A stretch of 64,000 nt of DNA from an uncultured Methanomicrobiales archaeon (GCA_949320185.1 CASGHK010000016.1:62001-126000), one strand, 5' to 3'; numbered from the stretch's first letter, positions 42,359 to 53,693 are shown. Notes: a model not told the origin generated them from the sequence alone. Numbers and translations: made by a program.

Positions 42359-42931
42359 ATCGAGTACCCGAAGATCTGCGCCACCCCGGTCGACGAGGAC
42401 AAAAACGCGTGCGGAGGGGATACTGCGGCCGACTGGGTCCGGCGGGGCCTGAGCCTGCTCGAGGCTGGCGATGCCGCTCATGCCCTCTGGTGTTTCGAGA
42501 CGGCCTGTGAACGTGAGCCCGAGAACGGGCCGGCGCTTCTGGCGTCGGCCAGGGCGCTGCACTCCCTGGATCGAGTGAATGAGGCCTTCGAGCTGATCGA
42601 ACGGGCGTCGAGGATCAGCGCGACCAGGTTCGATGTGTGGCTTCAGCGCGGTTTCGATCTGATGGACGAGGAGGAGCATGAGAAGGCCTGCTGGTGCTTC
42701 GAAGCTGCACTCGAGATCAACCCGGCGGACCCGACAGCCTGGCTGATGAGGGGTATGATGGAGCAGGTGCTGGGCCGAAGCGAAGAGGCCCTCGTTTCGC
42801 TCGAACGCTCCCTCGACCTCGATCCACAGCGCGCGACCAGCTGGGCGCTCGCCGCTGAGGTGATGGAGACGCTCGGACGGTACGACGAGGCCCGACTCTG
42901 TCGGGAGACGGCGACGAAGCTCGGGCTGTAA
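42359..42931 (+). CDS. TPR repeat protein with an apparent ATC start
   Basis: The frame holds four to five tetratricopeptide repeats (GLSLLEAGDAAHALWCFETA, EKACWCFEAALEINPADPTA, SEEALVSLERSLDLDPQRAT). The first canonical start, GTG 42575, lies inside the second repeat and has no ribosome site. A strong AGGAGGG at 42346-42352 is six bases before ATC 42359, and no stop or ATG/GTG/TTG lies between. Either initiation is at ATC, or the start codon has mutated, or CTG is used. With ATC the product is 190 residues. A generic protein-interaction scaffold. Confidence 0.65.
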   Translation: MEYPKICATPVDEDKNACGGDTAADWVRRGLSLLEAGDAAHALWCFETACEREPENGPALLASARALHSLDRVNEAFELIERASRISATRFDVWLQRGFDLMDEEEHEKACWCFEAALEINPADPTAWLMRGMMEQVLGRSEEALVSLERSLDLDPQRATSWALAAEVMETLGRYDEARLCRETATKLGL

Positions 42932-42968
42932 CGAACCCTTCAAGTAGCCGCTGACCCATTCATCTCGC

Positions 42969-43412
42969 ATGGAGGACGAGGTCTCGATCTATGTCAGCTC
43001 CAGGGGGCAGACCGTACCGATGCGGCGCTGTCACCTCACCGACGAGGAGTGGCAGCGGCGCCTGACCCCCGAGCAGTTCCTGGTGGCCCGGAGAAAAGGG
43101 ACCGAACCGGCTTTTCGAAACGAGTACTTCGCGAACAAGAAGCCCGGGATCTATCGCTGCGCCTGCTGCGGCACCGACCTCTTCTCATCAGAGGACAAGT
43201 TCGATTCGGGAACGGGCTGGCCGAGTTTCTCCCGGCCGATCGCCTCGGCGAACGTGTACGAAAAGACGGACCGGTCGATCGGAATTGTCCGCGAAGAGGT
43301 ACTCTGCCGGCGCTGCGACGCCCACCTCGGGCATGTCTTTTCCGATGGGCCGCTCCCAACGGGCCGCCGGTACTGCATGAACTCCGCGTCACTTCGGTTC
43401 GTCGAGGAGTGA
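42969..43412 (+). CDS. msrB: Peptide-methionine (R)-S-oxide reductase MsrB
   Basis: 147 residues. Zinc ligands Cys64/Cys67 (CACC) and Cys113/Cys116 (CRRC), GTGWPSFSRPI and catalytic Cys136 in RRYCMNSASLRF are all present. Cys66 between the first zinc pair may serve as an extra thiol. It repairs methionine-R-sulfoxide. The gene lies 37 bp after the TPR gene, with the following hypothetical gene 2 bp after it. Confidence 0.95.
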   Translation: MEDEVSIYVSSRGQTVPMRRCHLTDEEWQRRLTPEQFLVARRKGTEPAFRNEYFANKKPGIYRCACCGTDLFSSEDKFDSGTGWPSFSRPIASANVYEKTDRSIGIVREEVLCRRCDAHLGHVFSDGPLPTGRRYCMNSASLRFVEE

Positions 43413-43414
43413 GC

Positions 43415-43795
43415 ATGCAACGGGCACGTGTCTTCGACCTCCTGTGGCGTCATCGTCCCGGAACGACAGGGATCACTATCACGGCTTCCGATACCGGCCT
43501 CTCGATCCAAGAGGTGGTTGAGGCGATCCGTCCCGCGCTGGAAGCGGACGGGATTCGCATTCTCGTCCGCGAAGAGGAGTATGATGGCGATGAAGTGCTG
43601 GAGGTGAACGGGCAAGACCTCTATAGCCTCCTGGAGCGTGTCCGCGAGGGGGATCTCTACTGCCGCGCAAGGTCCCGGCGCGAAGAGCTGGCCCTCAGAC
43701 GACACCCGCTCGCGGATGACGAACTGCCGGCTGGACAGTTCACCGAGTTCATGATGCGCAAGGCCCTCCTCCTGGCAATCGAAGGCGAAGATTAA
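43415..43795 (+). CDS. Hypothetical protein downstream of msrB
   Basis: 126 residues, soluble, with a helix-rich middle (GLSIQEVVEAIRPALEADGI) that resembles a winged-helix or regulator fold, and REGDLYCRARSRREELALRR after it. No family recognised. ATG 43415 lies 2 bp after msrB. It meets the DUF1624 gene in a 4-bp tail-to-tail overlap. Confidence 0.7.
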   Translation: MQRARVFDLLWRHRPGTTGITITASDTGLSIQEVVEAIRPALEADGIRILVREEEYDGDEVLEVNGQDLYSLLERVREGDLYCRARSRREELALRRHPLADDELPAGQFTEFMMRKALLLAIEGED

Positions 43796-44610
43796 GCGAG
43801 GTGTTGCCAGGCGAGGAGGACCGCCAGGATTGCCGGCTCGTGAAGCAGGTAGACCGCGAGAGTGTGACGACCGATCCACGAGAGAGGGCGGGTCCAGGCA
43901 GGGAACGATCTGACGGGAGATCGACGTTCTCCCCCGGGGTAGATGAGGTGACCAAGACCAACTCCCAGTAACAGGGTGCCAAACCAGGGCAGGACCGGGA
44001 CATAGTCGAGCGAGACAAAGTCGACCGGGTGGATCCCGAGCCAGGCGAGCCAGATAGGGCCGTGAATGGTGGTGACCACGGGTCCGAGCAGGATACAGAC
44101 GATCCCGATCATCGACGCAGCGACAGGATGCCGCAGAACCGGAATTGCCAGCAGTGTGCCCAGCCCGATGAGGTGAAGGATTCCAAAGAGGATCATGCCC
44201 TGGTCGAGCGCGACCCCAGTCACGACCGTGATCAGAAGCCCCCACCCGATCAGTTCGGTCCCCCGTCTCGCAATCCGGAGCGTAATCTCTCGTCGGGTGG
44301 CACCGCGTCGCCGCTGGGCGCTCTCAGAAAGGGTCAGCGAAAGGCCGGCTATCAGGATAAAAAGGGCAGCGGTTGCGTAGGCAAACCAGCGCCAGAATCC
44401 TGTCAACACCTCGACCTCCGCTATCCCCAGGTACGTAACCGAGAAGAGCAGGTGGTAGATGAGCATCATGACGAGGGCGAGTGCACGGGCGATGTCGACC
44501 TCGGCAAGGCGCACCGGTACACTCCCTCCGGTGAGATGGCGACGGGCAATGACCCGGGTGAGGAGGGCTCGTATGGCCTCAACCACCGCGTCGATCCGAC
44601 CTCCGCTCAT
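43792..44610 (-). CDS. DUF1624 membrane protein (acyltransferase-like)
   Basis: 272 residues with about seven helices. RLAEVDIARALALVMMLIYH is the DUF1624/heparan-alpha-glucosaminide acetyltransferase-type start with its conserved Asp and His, and WIGRHTLAVYLLHEPAI is the typical last helix. The family may acylate cell-surface sugars; here the substrate is unknown. It is convergent with the hypothetical gene and divergent from the marker 8 gene. Confidence 0.85.
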   Translation of the reverse strand: MSGGRIDAVVEAIRALLTRVIARRHLTGGSVPVRLAEVDIARALALVMMLIYHLLFSVTYLGIAEVEVLTGFWRWFAYATAALFILIAGLSLTLSESAQRRRGATRREITLRIARRGTELIGWGLLITVVTGVALDQGMILFGILHLIGLGTLLAIPVLRHPVAASMIGIVCILLGPVVTTIHGPIWLAWLGIHPVDFVSLDYVPVLPWFGTLLLGVGLGHLIYPGGERRSPVRSFPAWTRPLSWIGRHTLAVYLLHEPAILAVLLAWQHLA

Positions 44611-44642
44611 TCAATACCTATGCGTGTCCATAGCTGTTGAAT

Positions 44643-45515
44643 ATGGAGGAGATGGAGTACCCGGAGAACGACGAACACGTGATAGAGGCGATCGGAAGGA
44701 CCCGAGTCGTGATCCGGCAGGGGCGCGTGGTGGAGGTTGGCGAGCCTGTGATAGCAGACTGCCCCCTTGCACGGCGTTTCGCCGTCCCGGTCGATACGAT
44801 GGCATCTGAGGCGATCCGGGCCAACATGGAGGCGCGGATCAGGAGTTTCGGGATGTGCACCCCCGCGCGCGAGGTCGTCGCGGAGACGGACTTCGTCCTC
44901 TTCGGTGCATCTGAATTGATGATGGAAGGGATCAGGTCTGGACTGATCGAAGCTGCAGTACTCGCCTGCGATGGGGCGGGCACCGTGGTGGTCTCGACTC
45001 CTGAACTGGTCCAGGGGATCGGCGGGCGCATGTCGGGTCTCGTCTCGACCACCCCCTATCCTTCCGTTATCGAGCGGATCCGGCTGCATGGCGGGTTCGC
45101 CGTCAGTCCTGAGACCGGGACGATCGACCAGGTTGCCGGCGCCCGCGCCGCGCTGGAGCACGGGATTTCCCGGATCGCCGTCACCGTTGCCGGTGCCAGG
45201 ATGACAGAAGAGGTCCGCAAGGCAGCGCCAGATGCCCTGATCATCGCCGTCCATACGACGGGCCTCTCGTCTGGAGAGGCGGAGCGTGTCGTTGCGGCGG
45301 CTGATATCGTGACAGCCTGCGCCTCGGGTACCATTCGCGAGGCAGCCCGGACACGGGCACTGGTCCAGGGAGGGACAGGCGTCCCCATCTTCGCGCTCAC
45401 ACCCCGGGGGAAAGCCCTCGTAATGGCCAAGCTCTCTGCCACGACCATGCCGCTCCTTGTCAAGGGCGGTCCTCTGCCTGAGGATCCTGGGCGGGCCCCC
45501 TCTCCCCTCGTCTGA
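44643..45515 (+). CDS. Methanogenesis marker 8-type protein (DUF2099)
   Basis: 290 residues. HVIEAIGRTRVVIRQGRVVE, FGMCTPAREVVAETDFVLFG and the glycine-rich ACDGAGTVVVSTPELVQGIG follow the DUF2099/methanogenesis marker 8 pattern, which is almost restricted to methanogens and of unknown function. ATG 44643 is used; ATG 44652 is possible. Conserved Cys residues (CTPAR, ACDGAG) might bind a cofactor. It is a strong sign that the organism is a methanogen. Confidence 0.82.
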   Translation: MEEMEYPENDEHVIEAIGRTRVVIRQGRVVEVGEPVIADCPLARRFAVPVDTMASEAIRANMEARIRSFGMCTPAREVVAETDFVLFGASELMMEGIRSGLIEAAVLACDGAGTVVVSTPELVQGIGGRMSGLVSTTPYPSVIERIRLHGGFAVSPETGTIDQVAGARAALEHGISRIAVTVAGARMTEEVRKAAPDALIIAVHTTGLSSGEAERVVAAADIVTACASGTIREAARTRALVQGGTGVPIFALTPRGKALVMAKLSATTMPLLVKGGPLPEDPGRAPSPLV

Positions 45516-45522
45516 GGACGGG

Positions 45523-47523
45523 TCATCCTGGTCGACGTCTCGACCGCGAACGGCGGGTCTTGGAACTCTCTTCAGATGGCTCAGGGTCGCCCGCCTCCCG
45601 TTTCTGGAGCTGTCGGATACGCTCCCGAAGCGCAATCGCCCGCTCAAAGTCGAGATCCTCAGCCGCGCGCCGCATCTCGGTCTCCAGTTCGACGACGAGT
45701 GCAGGAATATCGGACCTGGGGACGTGTTTTGCGTCCTTGAGGTCCGCTTCCTGGGCACGGATCGGCTTATTTATCGTCTGCGGCACGATTTTGTGCAACC
45801 GGTTGAACTCCAGCTGCATCTGCCGGCGGCGCTCAGTCTCTGCGAGTGCAACCCGGATCGAGTCCGTTGGACGGTCCGCATAGAGCACGACCCTTGACCC
45901 GGCATTCCTCGCAGCTCTCCCGATCGTCTGGATGAGTGACCGTGCATCGCGCAGAAAACCCTCCTTGTCCGCGTCCAGGATTCCTATGAACCCGACCTCT
46001 GGAATGTCGAGCCCCTCACGCAGAAGGTTGATCCCGACCAGGACGTCGAATCGCCCCAGGCGCAGCTGGCGAATGATCTCGGTCCGTTCGATCGTATCGA
46101 TCTCAGAATGGAGGTATCGGGTCCTGATCCCCCTCTCGGCGAGCCAGTCTGTGAGTTCCTCGGCGAGCCGCTTCGTGAGCGTGGTGATGAGTGCCCGTTC
46201 GCCCTTTGCGACCGTCTTCTTCACCTCCTCGATAACATCGAGAGCCTGACCCTCGAGCGGGCGCACCTCGACCGGCGGGTCAACGAGCCCGGTAGGTCGA
46301 ATGATCTGTTCGACAAGGCGAGACGAGACGTGCTGCTCGTAATCCCCAGGTGTTGCTGAGACGAAGATCACCTGACGCATGTACTCGCGGAACTCCTCCC
46401 ATCTGAGGGGCCGGTTGTCGAAGGCCGACGGCAGGCGGAAACCATACTCAACGAGGGACGTCTTTCGGGAGCGGTCTCCCTTGTACATCCCATGTACCTG
46501 CGGGATCGTCTGGTGTGACTCGTCGATCACCATCATGAAGTCCCTGGGGAAGTAGTCGAGCAGGCAGTACGGCTTCTCTCCGGGGCGGCGGAAGTCGAAG
46601 TGGCGGGAGTAGTTCTCGATCCCCTTGCAGCTACCGGTCTCTTCGATCATCTCGATGTCGAAGAGGGTGCGCTGCTGAAGACGATGGGCCTCGAGCGGAC
46701 CGAGCTCGGGCAGACGTCGCTCGAGTTCCTCGCGGATCGTTTCAATCGCCCGTGTAATGGTCTCCGCCGGGATAACGTAGTGGCGCGCAGGATAGACATA
46801 GAAGTAGTCCATCCGCTCCAGTACGAGCCCCGTCGTCCGGTCTACCTCGATGATCCGTTCGATCTGGTCGCCGAAGGTCTCGACCCTGATGATCGTGTTA
46901 TAATATCCGGGTACGATGTCCACCGTATCACCGCGCACCCGGAACCGGCCCGGCATCAGTTCGAGGTCGTTCCGCTCGAACTGGATCTGGACCAGCTGAC
47001 GAAGGAGTTCAGTCCGCCTTATCCGGTCGCCGACCCGGAGCTCGAAGCCCATATCACGGAAGTTGACTGGATTTCCGAGACCGTAGATGCAGGAGACCGA
47101 GGCGACGATGATCGTGTCCCTACGAGAAAGAACCGATGCGGTCGCGGCAAGACGCATCTGCTCGATCTTCGGGTTGATAGCCATATCCTTCTCGATGTAC
47201 ATGTCACGCTGCGGGATGTAGGACTCGGGCTGGTAATAGTCATAGTAGGAGACGAAGTACTCGACCCGGTTCCTGGGAAAGAAGTCCCGGAACTCGTTGT
47301 AGAGCTGCGCGGCGAGCGTCTTATTGTGCGCGATGACGAGCGTGGGTCGCTGCACCTGTTCGATCAGGTTCGCAATCGTGAATGTCTTGCCCGAACCGGT
47401 TACCCCCAGGAGCGTCTGGTATTGTTCACCCGCACGAACTCCCTCGACAAGGGAAGCGATCGCCGCCGGTTGGGAGCCTGCCGGCGAGAATGGGGCCACG
47501 AGTTCGAACTGCTGGTCGTTCAC
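45523..47523 (-). CDS. uvrB: Excinuclease ABC subunit UvrB
   Basis: 666 residues, the full family length. Walker [18 protein letters not shown], the beta-hairpin [20 protein letters not shown], helicase motifs [20 protein letters not shown] and [17 protein letters not shown], and a C-terminal UVR motif ([20 protein letters not shown]) are seen. It verifies damage after UvrA loading. Last gene of the uvrA-uvrC-uvrB operon (4 bp overlap with uvrC). The bacterial origin fits the known gain of uvr genes by some methanogens. Confidence 0.97.
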   Translation of the reverse strand: MNDQQFELVAPFSPAGSQPAAIASLVEGVRAGEQYQTLLGVTGSGKTFTIANLIEQVQRPTLVIAHNKTLAAQLYNEFRDFFPRNRVEYFVSYYDYYQPESYIPQRDMYIEKDMAINPKIEQMRLAATASVLSRRDTIIVASVSCIYGLGNPVNFRDMGFELRVGDRIRRTELLRQLVQIQFERNDLELMPGRFRVRGDTVDIVPGYYNTIIRVETFGDQIERIIEVDRTTGLVLERMDYFYVYPARHYVIPAETITRAIETIREELERRLPELGPLEAHRLQQRTLFDIEMIEETGSCKGIENYSRHFDFRRPGEKPYCLLDYFPRDFMMVIDESHQTIPQVHGMYKGDRSRKTSLVEYGFRLPSAFDNRPLRWEEFREYMRQVIFVSATPGDYEQHVSSRLVEQIIRPTGLVDPPVEVRPLEGQALDVIEEVKKTVAKGERALITTLTKRLAEELTDWLAERGIRTRYLHSEIDTIERTEIIRQLRLGRFDVLVGINLLREGLDIPEVGFIGILDADKEGFLRDARSLIQTIGRAARNAGSRVVLYADRPTDSIRVALAETERRRQMQLEFNRLHKIVPQTINKPIRAQEADLKDAKHVPRSDIPALVVELETEMRRAAEDLDFERAIALRERIRQLQKREAGDPEPSEESSKTRRSRSRRRPG

Positions 47524-49082
47524 TGGAGCACCGCCTTCTTTCTCAGGTTTCGGTTGTAGGTGATGGCGAACCGATGAGCCTCGTCACGGACCTCCTGGAG
47601 GAAGAGGCTCCCCTTCGAGCTCCGGGAAAGGGGGATAGGGACCGAAAGGCCAGGCACCCAGACCTCCTCCTCGCGCTTGGCGAGGGCCACGACCGGAATC
47701 CGGAGACCGAGTCCGTCGAGCACAGCCTTCGCCGCCGAGAGCTGTCCGCGGCCCCCGTCGATCACGACAAGGTTGGGGAGGTCGCCACCCTCCTTCGCGA
47801 GACGCTGGTACCGACGGCGAACCACCTCCGAAATCGAGGCGAAGTCGTCGACGCCCTCGACCGTCCTGATGCGGAAGCGCCGATAATTCCTCTTATCGGG
47901 CCTGCCGGCGCGAAACTGAACCATCACGCCGACAGTCGAGGAGCCCGCGAGGTGCGAGATGTCAAAACACTCCACCACCTCAGGGGGAGAGGGGAGACGG
48001 AGGGCCTCTCGGAGTGCTTCGACCTTGATCCGGTCGCCGAAGAACGAGGTCTCGATGTTGGTCTTCACGAGGTCGAGCAGGTGCCGACGATCGCCGCGCT
48101 GGGGAACCGTCACCCTGACACGGGATCCCTTCAAGCGAGATAGGTAATCGGCGAACACAGGTTCGACCTCCTCGGGGAGCACCACCTCCTTTGGAACGGG
48201 GTTCTCGGCGTAGTACTGGACCAGGAACTCGGGCAGGAACTCCTCGTGGTGCTCGAAGACGAACTCCTGCCGGCCGGTCAGGGTGCCGAGGTGGATCTTG
48301 AAGAGCGCGAGGTAGACGGTCCCGTCGACCACCAGGTAGTTGAGGATGTCCTCGTCGTACGCCTTCTGTCGGTCGACCCGTTGCCGTTCGGCAAGCCCCT
48401 CGATCGCCCTGATCTGGTTCCGCAGGGCGAGAGCCTGTTCGAACTTCTCCTCGGAGGAGGAGCGAACCATCTCCTCGCGGAGCGTGACAAGCAACTCGCG
48501 ATCCCGGCCTCTGAGGCACTCTTCGGCACGGTTCATCATTTCGGCGTAGTCCCTGGGTGTAATTGCCCCGATACAGGGCGCGGAACAGGTGTTCATGTGG
48601 TACCGCAGGCAGGCGCGCTTCGGAAGGGTGCGACAGCTCCTGAGGCCAAAGGTCTTTCTCAGACTCTTGACGACCTGGTCGCGCTCCAGTCCCGAGACGA
48701 AGGGACCGTAGTACGTGCCCTGAGCGCCCTTTCGGCGAACGACTACGAGGCGGGGAAATTCTTCATCGGTCCGCTGGATATAGGCATAGGTCTTGGAGTC
48801 CCTGAGATTGATGTTATACCGGGGCTGGTGCTCCTTGATCAGGGTGTTCTCAAGGATCAGGGCCTCGACCTCGGTTGAGGTGACGATGAAATCAAGACGA
48901 GCGATGTGACTGACCAGCGCCTCCGTCTTGGGATCGATCTCCTTTCGGGTAAAATAGGAAGATACCCGGCGCCGCAGGTTCTTCGCTTTCCCCACGTAGA
49001 TGATGACATCGCTGTCGTCGAAGTACCGGTAACACCCGGGGAGCTCAGGTAGGGTAGAGAGATCGACGGGAGGCCTGGTCAT
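47520..49082 (-). CDS. uvrC: Excinuclease ABC subunit UvrC, without the C-terminal HhH domain
   Basis: 520 residues. The N-terminal GIY-YIG nuclease reads [20 protein letters not shown], followed by a Cys-rich stretch, UVR motif ([20 protein letters not shown]) and the RNase H-like 5' nuclease with [20 protein letters not shown]. The sequence ends at [20 protein letters not shown], where family members of about 600 residues continue into a tandem helix-hairpin-helix. That domain is missing. It still has both nuclease centres. Overlaps uvrA and uvrB by 4 bp each. Confidence 0.95.
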   Translation of the reverse strand: MTRPPVDLSTLPELPGCYRYFDDSDVIIYVGKAKNLRRRVSSYFTRKEIDPKTEALVSHIARLDFIVTSTEVEALILENTLIKEHQPRYNINLRDSKTYAYIQRTDEEFPRLVVVRRKGAQGTYYGPFVSGLERDQVVKSLRKTFGLRSCRTLPKRACLRYHMNTCSAPCIGAITPRDYAEMMNRAEECLRGRDRELLVTLREEMVRSSSEEKFEQALALRNQIRAIEGLAERQRVDRQKAYDEDILNYLVVDGTVYLALFKIHLGTLTGRQEFVFEHHEEFLPEFLVQYYAENPVPKEVVLPEEVEPVFADYLSRLKGSRVRVTVPQRGDRRHLLDLVKTNIETSFFGDRIKVEALREALRLPSPPEVVECFDISHLAGSSTVGVMVQFRAGRPDKRNYRRFRIRTVEGVDDFASISEVVRRRYQRLAKEGGDLPNLVVIDGGRGQLSAAKAVLDGLGLRIPVVALAKREEEVWVPGLSVPIPLSRSSKGSLFLQEVRDEAHRFAITYNRNLRKKAVLQ

Positions 49083-51889
49083 AGCACCTTCTCGAGAAAC
49101 GCCCCCGTATAGGAACGCGGGTTTCGGGAGACCTCCTCGGGAGTTCCCGTCCCCACCACCTCGCCTCCCTCGTCTCCGCCCTCGGGACCCAGGTCGATCA
49201 CGTGATCGGCCGACTTGATGACATCCAGGTTGTGCTCGATAACGAGGACGCTGTTCCCTTTCTTGACTAGGTCGTCAAGGACCTGGATCAATTTTTTCAC
49301 GTCGTGGAAGTGTAAACCCGTGGTCGGCTCGTCGAGGAGATAGAGCGTCCGTCCCGTCGCCCGCTTCGACAGTTCCCGGGTCAGCTTGATTCTCTGGGCC
49401 TCGCCGCCCGAGAGCGTCGTAGAGGACTGCCCGAGTTTGATGTAGTCAAGGCCCACGCGGCTGAGGACCTCGAGCTTGTTCCGAATTGACGGAATCCGCT
49501 CGAAGAGGTGGAGGGCTTCCTCGACCGACATATCGAGTACGTCGGCGATCGACTTGCCCTTGTACTTCACCTCCAGGGTCTCCTGGTTGTATCGCCGGCC
49601 CTTGCACTCCTCGCACTCGACATAGACCTCGGGCAGGAAGTTCATCTCGATCTTAATAAGCCCGTCTCCCTGGCAGGCCTCGCACCGTCCCCCGCGCACG
49701 TTGAACGAGAACCGGCCCGGGGTGTACCCCCGGACCTTCGCCTCCTGCGTCTCAGCGAAGATCGACCGGATCTCGTCGAAGAGCTTGGTGTACGTCGCCG
49801 GGTTCGACCGGGGTGTTCTCCCGATAGGGGACTGGTCAATCACGATCACCTTGTCGATCGGGGCGTCGAGCTCGATTGAATCGTGGGCTCCGGGGAGGTC
49901 CCCGGATCGGTAGAGCTGGCGGTGAAGGGCCTTATAAAGGATCTCGTATACGAGCGTTGACTTGCCGGAGCCGGAGACGCCCGTGACGACGGTGAGCACC
50001 CCGATCGGGATGTTGATGTCGATTCCCTTCAGGTTATTCTCCCGCGCCTTCTTTATACGGATGAAGGTCTCGCTGGTCCGCCGCCAGGAAGGGGTCTCGA
50101 TCTTGAGAGAGCGGGAGAGGTAGAGCCCGGTGAGGGAGTTGGTCGACCGCTCGATCTCCCGGGGGGTTCCCCTTGCGACAATCTGGCCCCCGTGAACACC
50201 AGCGCCGGGACCGATATCGACCACGTAGTCAGCGGCCCGTATCGTGTCCTCGTCGTGTTCTACCACCACCAGGGTGTTCCCCAGGTCCCGAAGGGCGCAC
50301 AGTGTATCGATCAGCCGCCGGTTATCTCGCTGGTGAAGCCCGATGGAGGGCTCGTCCAGGACATAGAGGACACCCATCAGGTTCGCCCCAAGCTGGGTTG
50401 CCAGGCGTATCCGCTGCCCCTCCCCTCCTGAGAGAGTCCCTGCCGCCCTTGAAAGGGTGAGGTATCCTAGCCCGACGCGCTCCAGGAACTCGAGCCGATC
50501 AGTGATCTCCTTGATGACAAGGCGGGCGATCTGTTGCTCTCGAGGATCGAGTTCGAGCTCGCGAAAGAACGCGAGGCATGCCGAGACGGAGAGGCGCGTC
50601 ACGTCGACGATGGACGACCCTCCAATACGGACCGAGCGCACCTTCTCCTTGAGCCGGTCTCCCCTGCAGGTCGGACAGTCGAAGATTCGCATGAGCCGCT
50701 CCAGCTCTCGTTTGCGGTACTCGGATTGTGTCTGCGCGTAGAGGCGTTCGGCCTGAGGAAGCAGCCCCTCCCAGGGTCCGCGGTGTGACCACTGTGTATC
50801 CCCGTTCCGCGCCCGCATGGTGAAGTTCAGGCGCTCGGTCGTCCCATACATGAGACCCCGATACTGCTCCTCGGTGAGACGTGAGATCGGCGTAAAGACA
50901 TCGAACCCGAGCCGGCGTGCGACAGTGTCGAGGATCTGCCCGCGGTATCCTTCGACCGAGTTCTTGTACAGCGTGATTGCACCATCGACGATACAGAGGT
51001 CTCGGTCCGGGATGATCAGGTCCGGATCGAAGACCATCTTGAACCCGAGGCCGTTACACTCCTCGCAGGCGCCGAACGGGGAGTTGAACGAGAACATACG
51101 GGGCTGGAGCTCCTCGAAGGCAAGGCCACAGACGGGACAGGCCATCGAGGAGGAGTAGGTCGTCTCTGTCCCGTCCTCATGGGCGACGATGACGAGACCG
51201 TCCGCCTTCTTTATCGCATTCTCGATCGCCTCGACGAGACGCGAACGGTCGTCGACCTCGAGGCGATCGAGCACGACTTCGATGTCCTGCTTTCGGTACC
51301 GCTCGAGCGGCACCTCCTCGTCGGTCCTGTGGATCTCCCCGTTGATCCGAACTCGAGAGTATCCCTCATGGTACAGGTCCTTTATAAGCTGCCCGTAGGT
51401 CCCTTTCCGCTGGCGGACGATGGGAGCGAGGACCGTGACCATGCCCGATGATCCCGCCTGGATCGTATCGGCGATCCGCTCGGGGGATTGGGCCTTGATC
51501 CGGATGTTGTGGACCGGGCAGTACGGGACACCGATCCGGGCGAATAGGAGACGCAGGTAGTCATAGATCTCGGTGATGGTACCGACGGTTGAGCGAGGGT
51601 TTTTCGAGGTAGTCTTCTGCTCGATGGAGATCGCAGGGCTCAACCCCTCGATTGCATCGACGTCGGGCTTGTGCATGACACCGAGGAATTGCCGCGCGTA
51701 GGTCGAGAGAGACTCGACGTAGCGGCGCTGTCCTTCGGCGTAAAGGGTGTCGAACGCCAGGGTGGACTTCCCGGAGCCGGAGAGCCCGGTGAAGACGATC
51801 AGGCGGTCGCGGGGCAGGGCAAGGTTGACATTCTTGAGGTTGTGCTCGCGCGCCCCCTTGATGACGATCTCCTTCATGATCCCGTTCAT
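49079..51889 (-). CDS. uvrA: Excinuclease ABC subunit UvrA
   Basis: A 936-residue tandem ABC ATPase of family length. Two Walker A motifs ([16 protein letters not shown] and [16 protein letters not shown]), zinc modules ([25 protein letters not shown]) and two signatures ([28 protein letters not shown]) are present. It detects helix distortions. First gene of the operon; ATG 51889 is used, ATG 51877 is an alternative. CTTTATGG on the minus strand near 51915 may be the promoter, giving a leaderless mRNA. Confidence 0.97.
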   Translation of the reverse strand: MNGIMKEIVIKGAREHNLKNVNLALPRDRLIVFTGLSGSGKSTLAFDTLYAEGQRRYVESLSTYARQFLGVMHKPDVDAIEGLSPAISIEQKTTSKNPRSTVGTITEIYDYLRLLFARIGVPYCPVHNIRIKAQSPERIADTIQAGSSGMVTVLAPIVRQRKGTYGQLIKDLYHEGYSRVRINGEIHRTDEEVPLERYRKQDIEVVLDRLEVDDRSRLVEAIENAIKKADGLVIVAHEDGTETTYSSSMACPVCGLAFEELQPRMFSFNSPFGACEECNGLGFKMVFDPDLIIPDRDLCIVDGAITLYKNSVEGYRGQILDTVARRLGFDVFTPISRLTEEQYRGLMYGTTERLNFTMRARNGDTQWSHRGPWEGLLPQAERLYAQTQSEYRKRELERLMRIFDCPTCRGDRLKEKVRSVRIGGSSIVDVTRLSVSACLAFFRELELDPREQQIARLVIKEITDRLEFLERVGLGYLTLSRAAGTLSGGEGQRIRLATQLGANLMGVLYVLDEPSIGLHQRDNRRLIDTLCALRDLGNTLVVVEHDEDTIRAADYVVDIGPGAGVHGGQIVARGTPREIERSTNSLTGLYLSRSLKIETPSWRRTSETFIRIKKARENNLKGIDINIPIGVLTVVTGVSGSGKSTLVYEILYKALHRQLYRSGDLPGAHDSIELDAPIDKVIVIDQSPIGRTPRSNPATYTKLFDEIRSIFAETQEAKVRGYTPGRFSFNVRGGRCEACQGDGLIKIEMNFLPEVYVECEECKGRRYNQETLEVKYKGKSIADVLDMSVEEALHLFERIPSIRNKLEVLSRVGLDYIKLGQSSTTLSGGEAQRIKLTRELSKRATGRTLYLLDEPTTGLHFHDVKKLIQVLDDLVKKGNSVLVIEHNLDVIKSADHVIDLGPEGGDEGGEVVGTGTPEEVSRNPRSYTGAFLEKVL

Positions 51890-51996
51890 TTATAAAGGCA
51901 CTCCAGGACCATAAAGAGCCTTCTTTACTGTCAACCATCCACGCCGAGTCACCCCCAGGCATAAGAACCCGGACGGCAAACCTACCTCCAGTCGAT

Positions 51997-53628
51997 ATGG
52001 CGGGAATGAACAGCGTCTACGTGATCGGGCACCGACAGCCCGATACCGACTCGATCTGCAGCGTGATCGGGTATGCCGAGCTCCTGAACATGGACGAGCC
52101 GGGAGTCTACATCCCCGCCCGGTGCGGCGAGCTATCCACGGAGACCGGGTGGGCTCTCGCCGAGTTCCGGGCCGATGCACCGGTCTACATCGAGTCGGTC
52201 GAGCCCGGGATCGCGGACATTCCATATATCGACACCCGGTCGGCCCGGACTGATGTACCGACCGTTGACGTCGCTGCCCTGATGGACCAGTACGACATGA
52301 GGAACATCCCAATTGTGGACGCAGCGGGCCACCTCGCAGGTCTCGTCTCGGAGTATGGCCTGGCGCGGGCCTACGTGACAGGGCAGCGAGAGGAGCCGCT
52401 GGCTGTCCCACCGATCCGGCTCGAGGACCTGGCCAGGATCCTGTACGCGACCGTGCTCGTGGGAGCTCACGACCATCTCGAGGGGCGTGTTTATACTGCG
52501 ATCGACGCGCTGCACGTCACGCTCTCACGCCTGACCTCGCACGACGTAGCGATCGTAGGTGACAACGAACCGGCGCAGCTGACCCTGATCTCCGCCGGGA
52601 TTGCGGCGATGATAGTCGCCGATGGGGCTCCGGTCGGCGATCGGGTGCTGAATGCAGCGCGAGCCCAGGGAGTCACGATCCTCTCGACCGACCTGGACGC
52701 GTTCAGCGTTGGTAAAAGACTCCACCTTTCCGCTCCGGCCGGCATGATCATGGAGACTGATGTGCCGACGGTCACCCTCGACGACACCCTCGAGCGTGCC
52801 AAGCACCTGGTCTCCACCTCGAAGTTCAGGACAGCCTGCGTCGTTAACGAGGAGGGCAGGTTCCTTGGGCTCCTTTCACGGACCTCGTTGATGCAGGACG
52901 TGCAGAAGGCAGTGATCCTGCTCGACCACAACGAGCCGGGCCAGGCAGTCGACGGTATCGAGAACGCCGACATCCTGGAGATCATCGACCATCACCGGCT
53001 TGGTGTGATATCGACCCTAAAACCCGTCAGGTTCCTGAACGACCCGGTCGGATCGACGTGCACAATCATCACGACGAGGTTCATGGAAGCAGGCAGGGAC
53101 CCGACACCCCCCACCGCGGGCCTCCTCCTCTGCGGCATCCTCTCAGACACCCTCGTCCTCCGGATGTCAACGACCACGTCGCTCGACCACCGGGCGGTGG
53201 AGTACCTTGCAGGACTGATCAACCGCGACCCTGTCGCCCTGGGCACGACCCTGATCGAGAAGGGGATGGCAGTTGACGATGTGCCAATCGAGGAACAGCT
53301 CAGGCGTGACAGTAAGGCGTATGAACTCTTCGGCCGAAGTGTCGTAATCGCCCAGGTCATGGTGCCGTCCTTCGCCTTTCCCCGGGCACATGGGTCGGAG
53401 ATCAAACGCGAGCTCGGCCTGTACCGGGCGAGTCAGCGCGCCGATCTCGCCGTTGTCCTCTACACCTCGGTCTTCGAAAACGCGTCACTCGCCTTCTTTG
53501 CCGCGGTCGACAGTGCCTGGCTCGGTCGGCTCGACCTCGACGGGGAGCCCCTCCTGCTCAAAGATGTGATGAGCCGTAAAAAGGACTTCGTGCCGCAACT
53601 GGGACAGCTACTCCGCCATCAGGCCTGA
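51997..53628 (+). CDS. CBS-domain family II (manganese-dependent) inorganic pyrophosphatase
   Basis: 543 residues: a DHH catalytic domain split by an insert. YVIGHRQPDTDSICSVIGYA (His12, Asp16, Asp18) and EIIDHHRLGVIS carry the Mn2+ ligands. The insert (about 70-300) is a CBS pair with a DRTGG-like middle, which in bacterial relatives binds adenine nucleotides and controls activity. RASQRADLAVVLYTSVFENA precedes the DHHA2-type end. It hydrolyses PPi to drive biosynthesis. ATG 51997 is used; ATG 52006 is possible. Confidence 0.92.
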   Translation: MAGMNSVYVIGHRQPDTDSICSVIGYAELLNMDEPGVYIPARCGELSTETGWALAEFRADAPVYIESVEPGIADIPYIDTRSARTDVPTVDVAALMDQYDMRNIPIVDAAGHLAGLVSEYGLARAYVTGQREEPLAVPPIRLEDLARILYATVLVGAHDHLEGRVYTAIDALHVTLSRLTSHDVAIVGDNEPAQLTLISAGIAAMIVADGAPVGDRVLNAARAQGVTILSTDLDAFSVGKRLHLSAPAGMIMETDVPTVTLDDTLERAKHLVSTSKFRTACVVNEEGRFLGLLSRTSLMQDVQKAVILLDHNEPGQAVDGIENADILEIIDHHRLGVISTLKPVRFLNDPVGSTCTIITTRFMEAGRDPTPPTAGLLLCGILSDTLVLRMSTTTSLDHRAVEYLAGLINRDPVALGTTLIEKGMAVDDVPIEEQLRRDSKAYELFGRSVVIAQVMVPSFAFPRAHGSEIKRELGLYRASQRADLAVVLYTSVFENASLAFFAAVDSAWLGRLDLDGEPLLLKDVMSRKKDFVPQLGQLLRHQA

Positions 53629-53693
53629 CCATCTCTTTTTTCCGGATCATGTTCCTCTCGGTTTTATCTACCGGGGGGGCCTACCACCTCCTC

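Noticed and set aside
44607-45758. 383-residue minus-strand open frame
   Set aside because: Opposite the DUF2099 gene and running into uvrB; no domain and odd composition.
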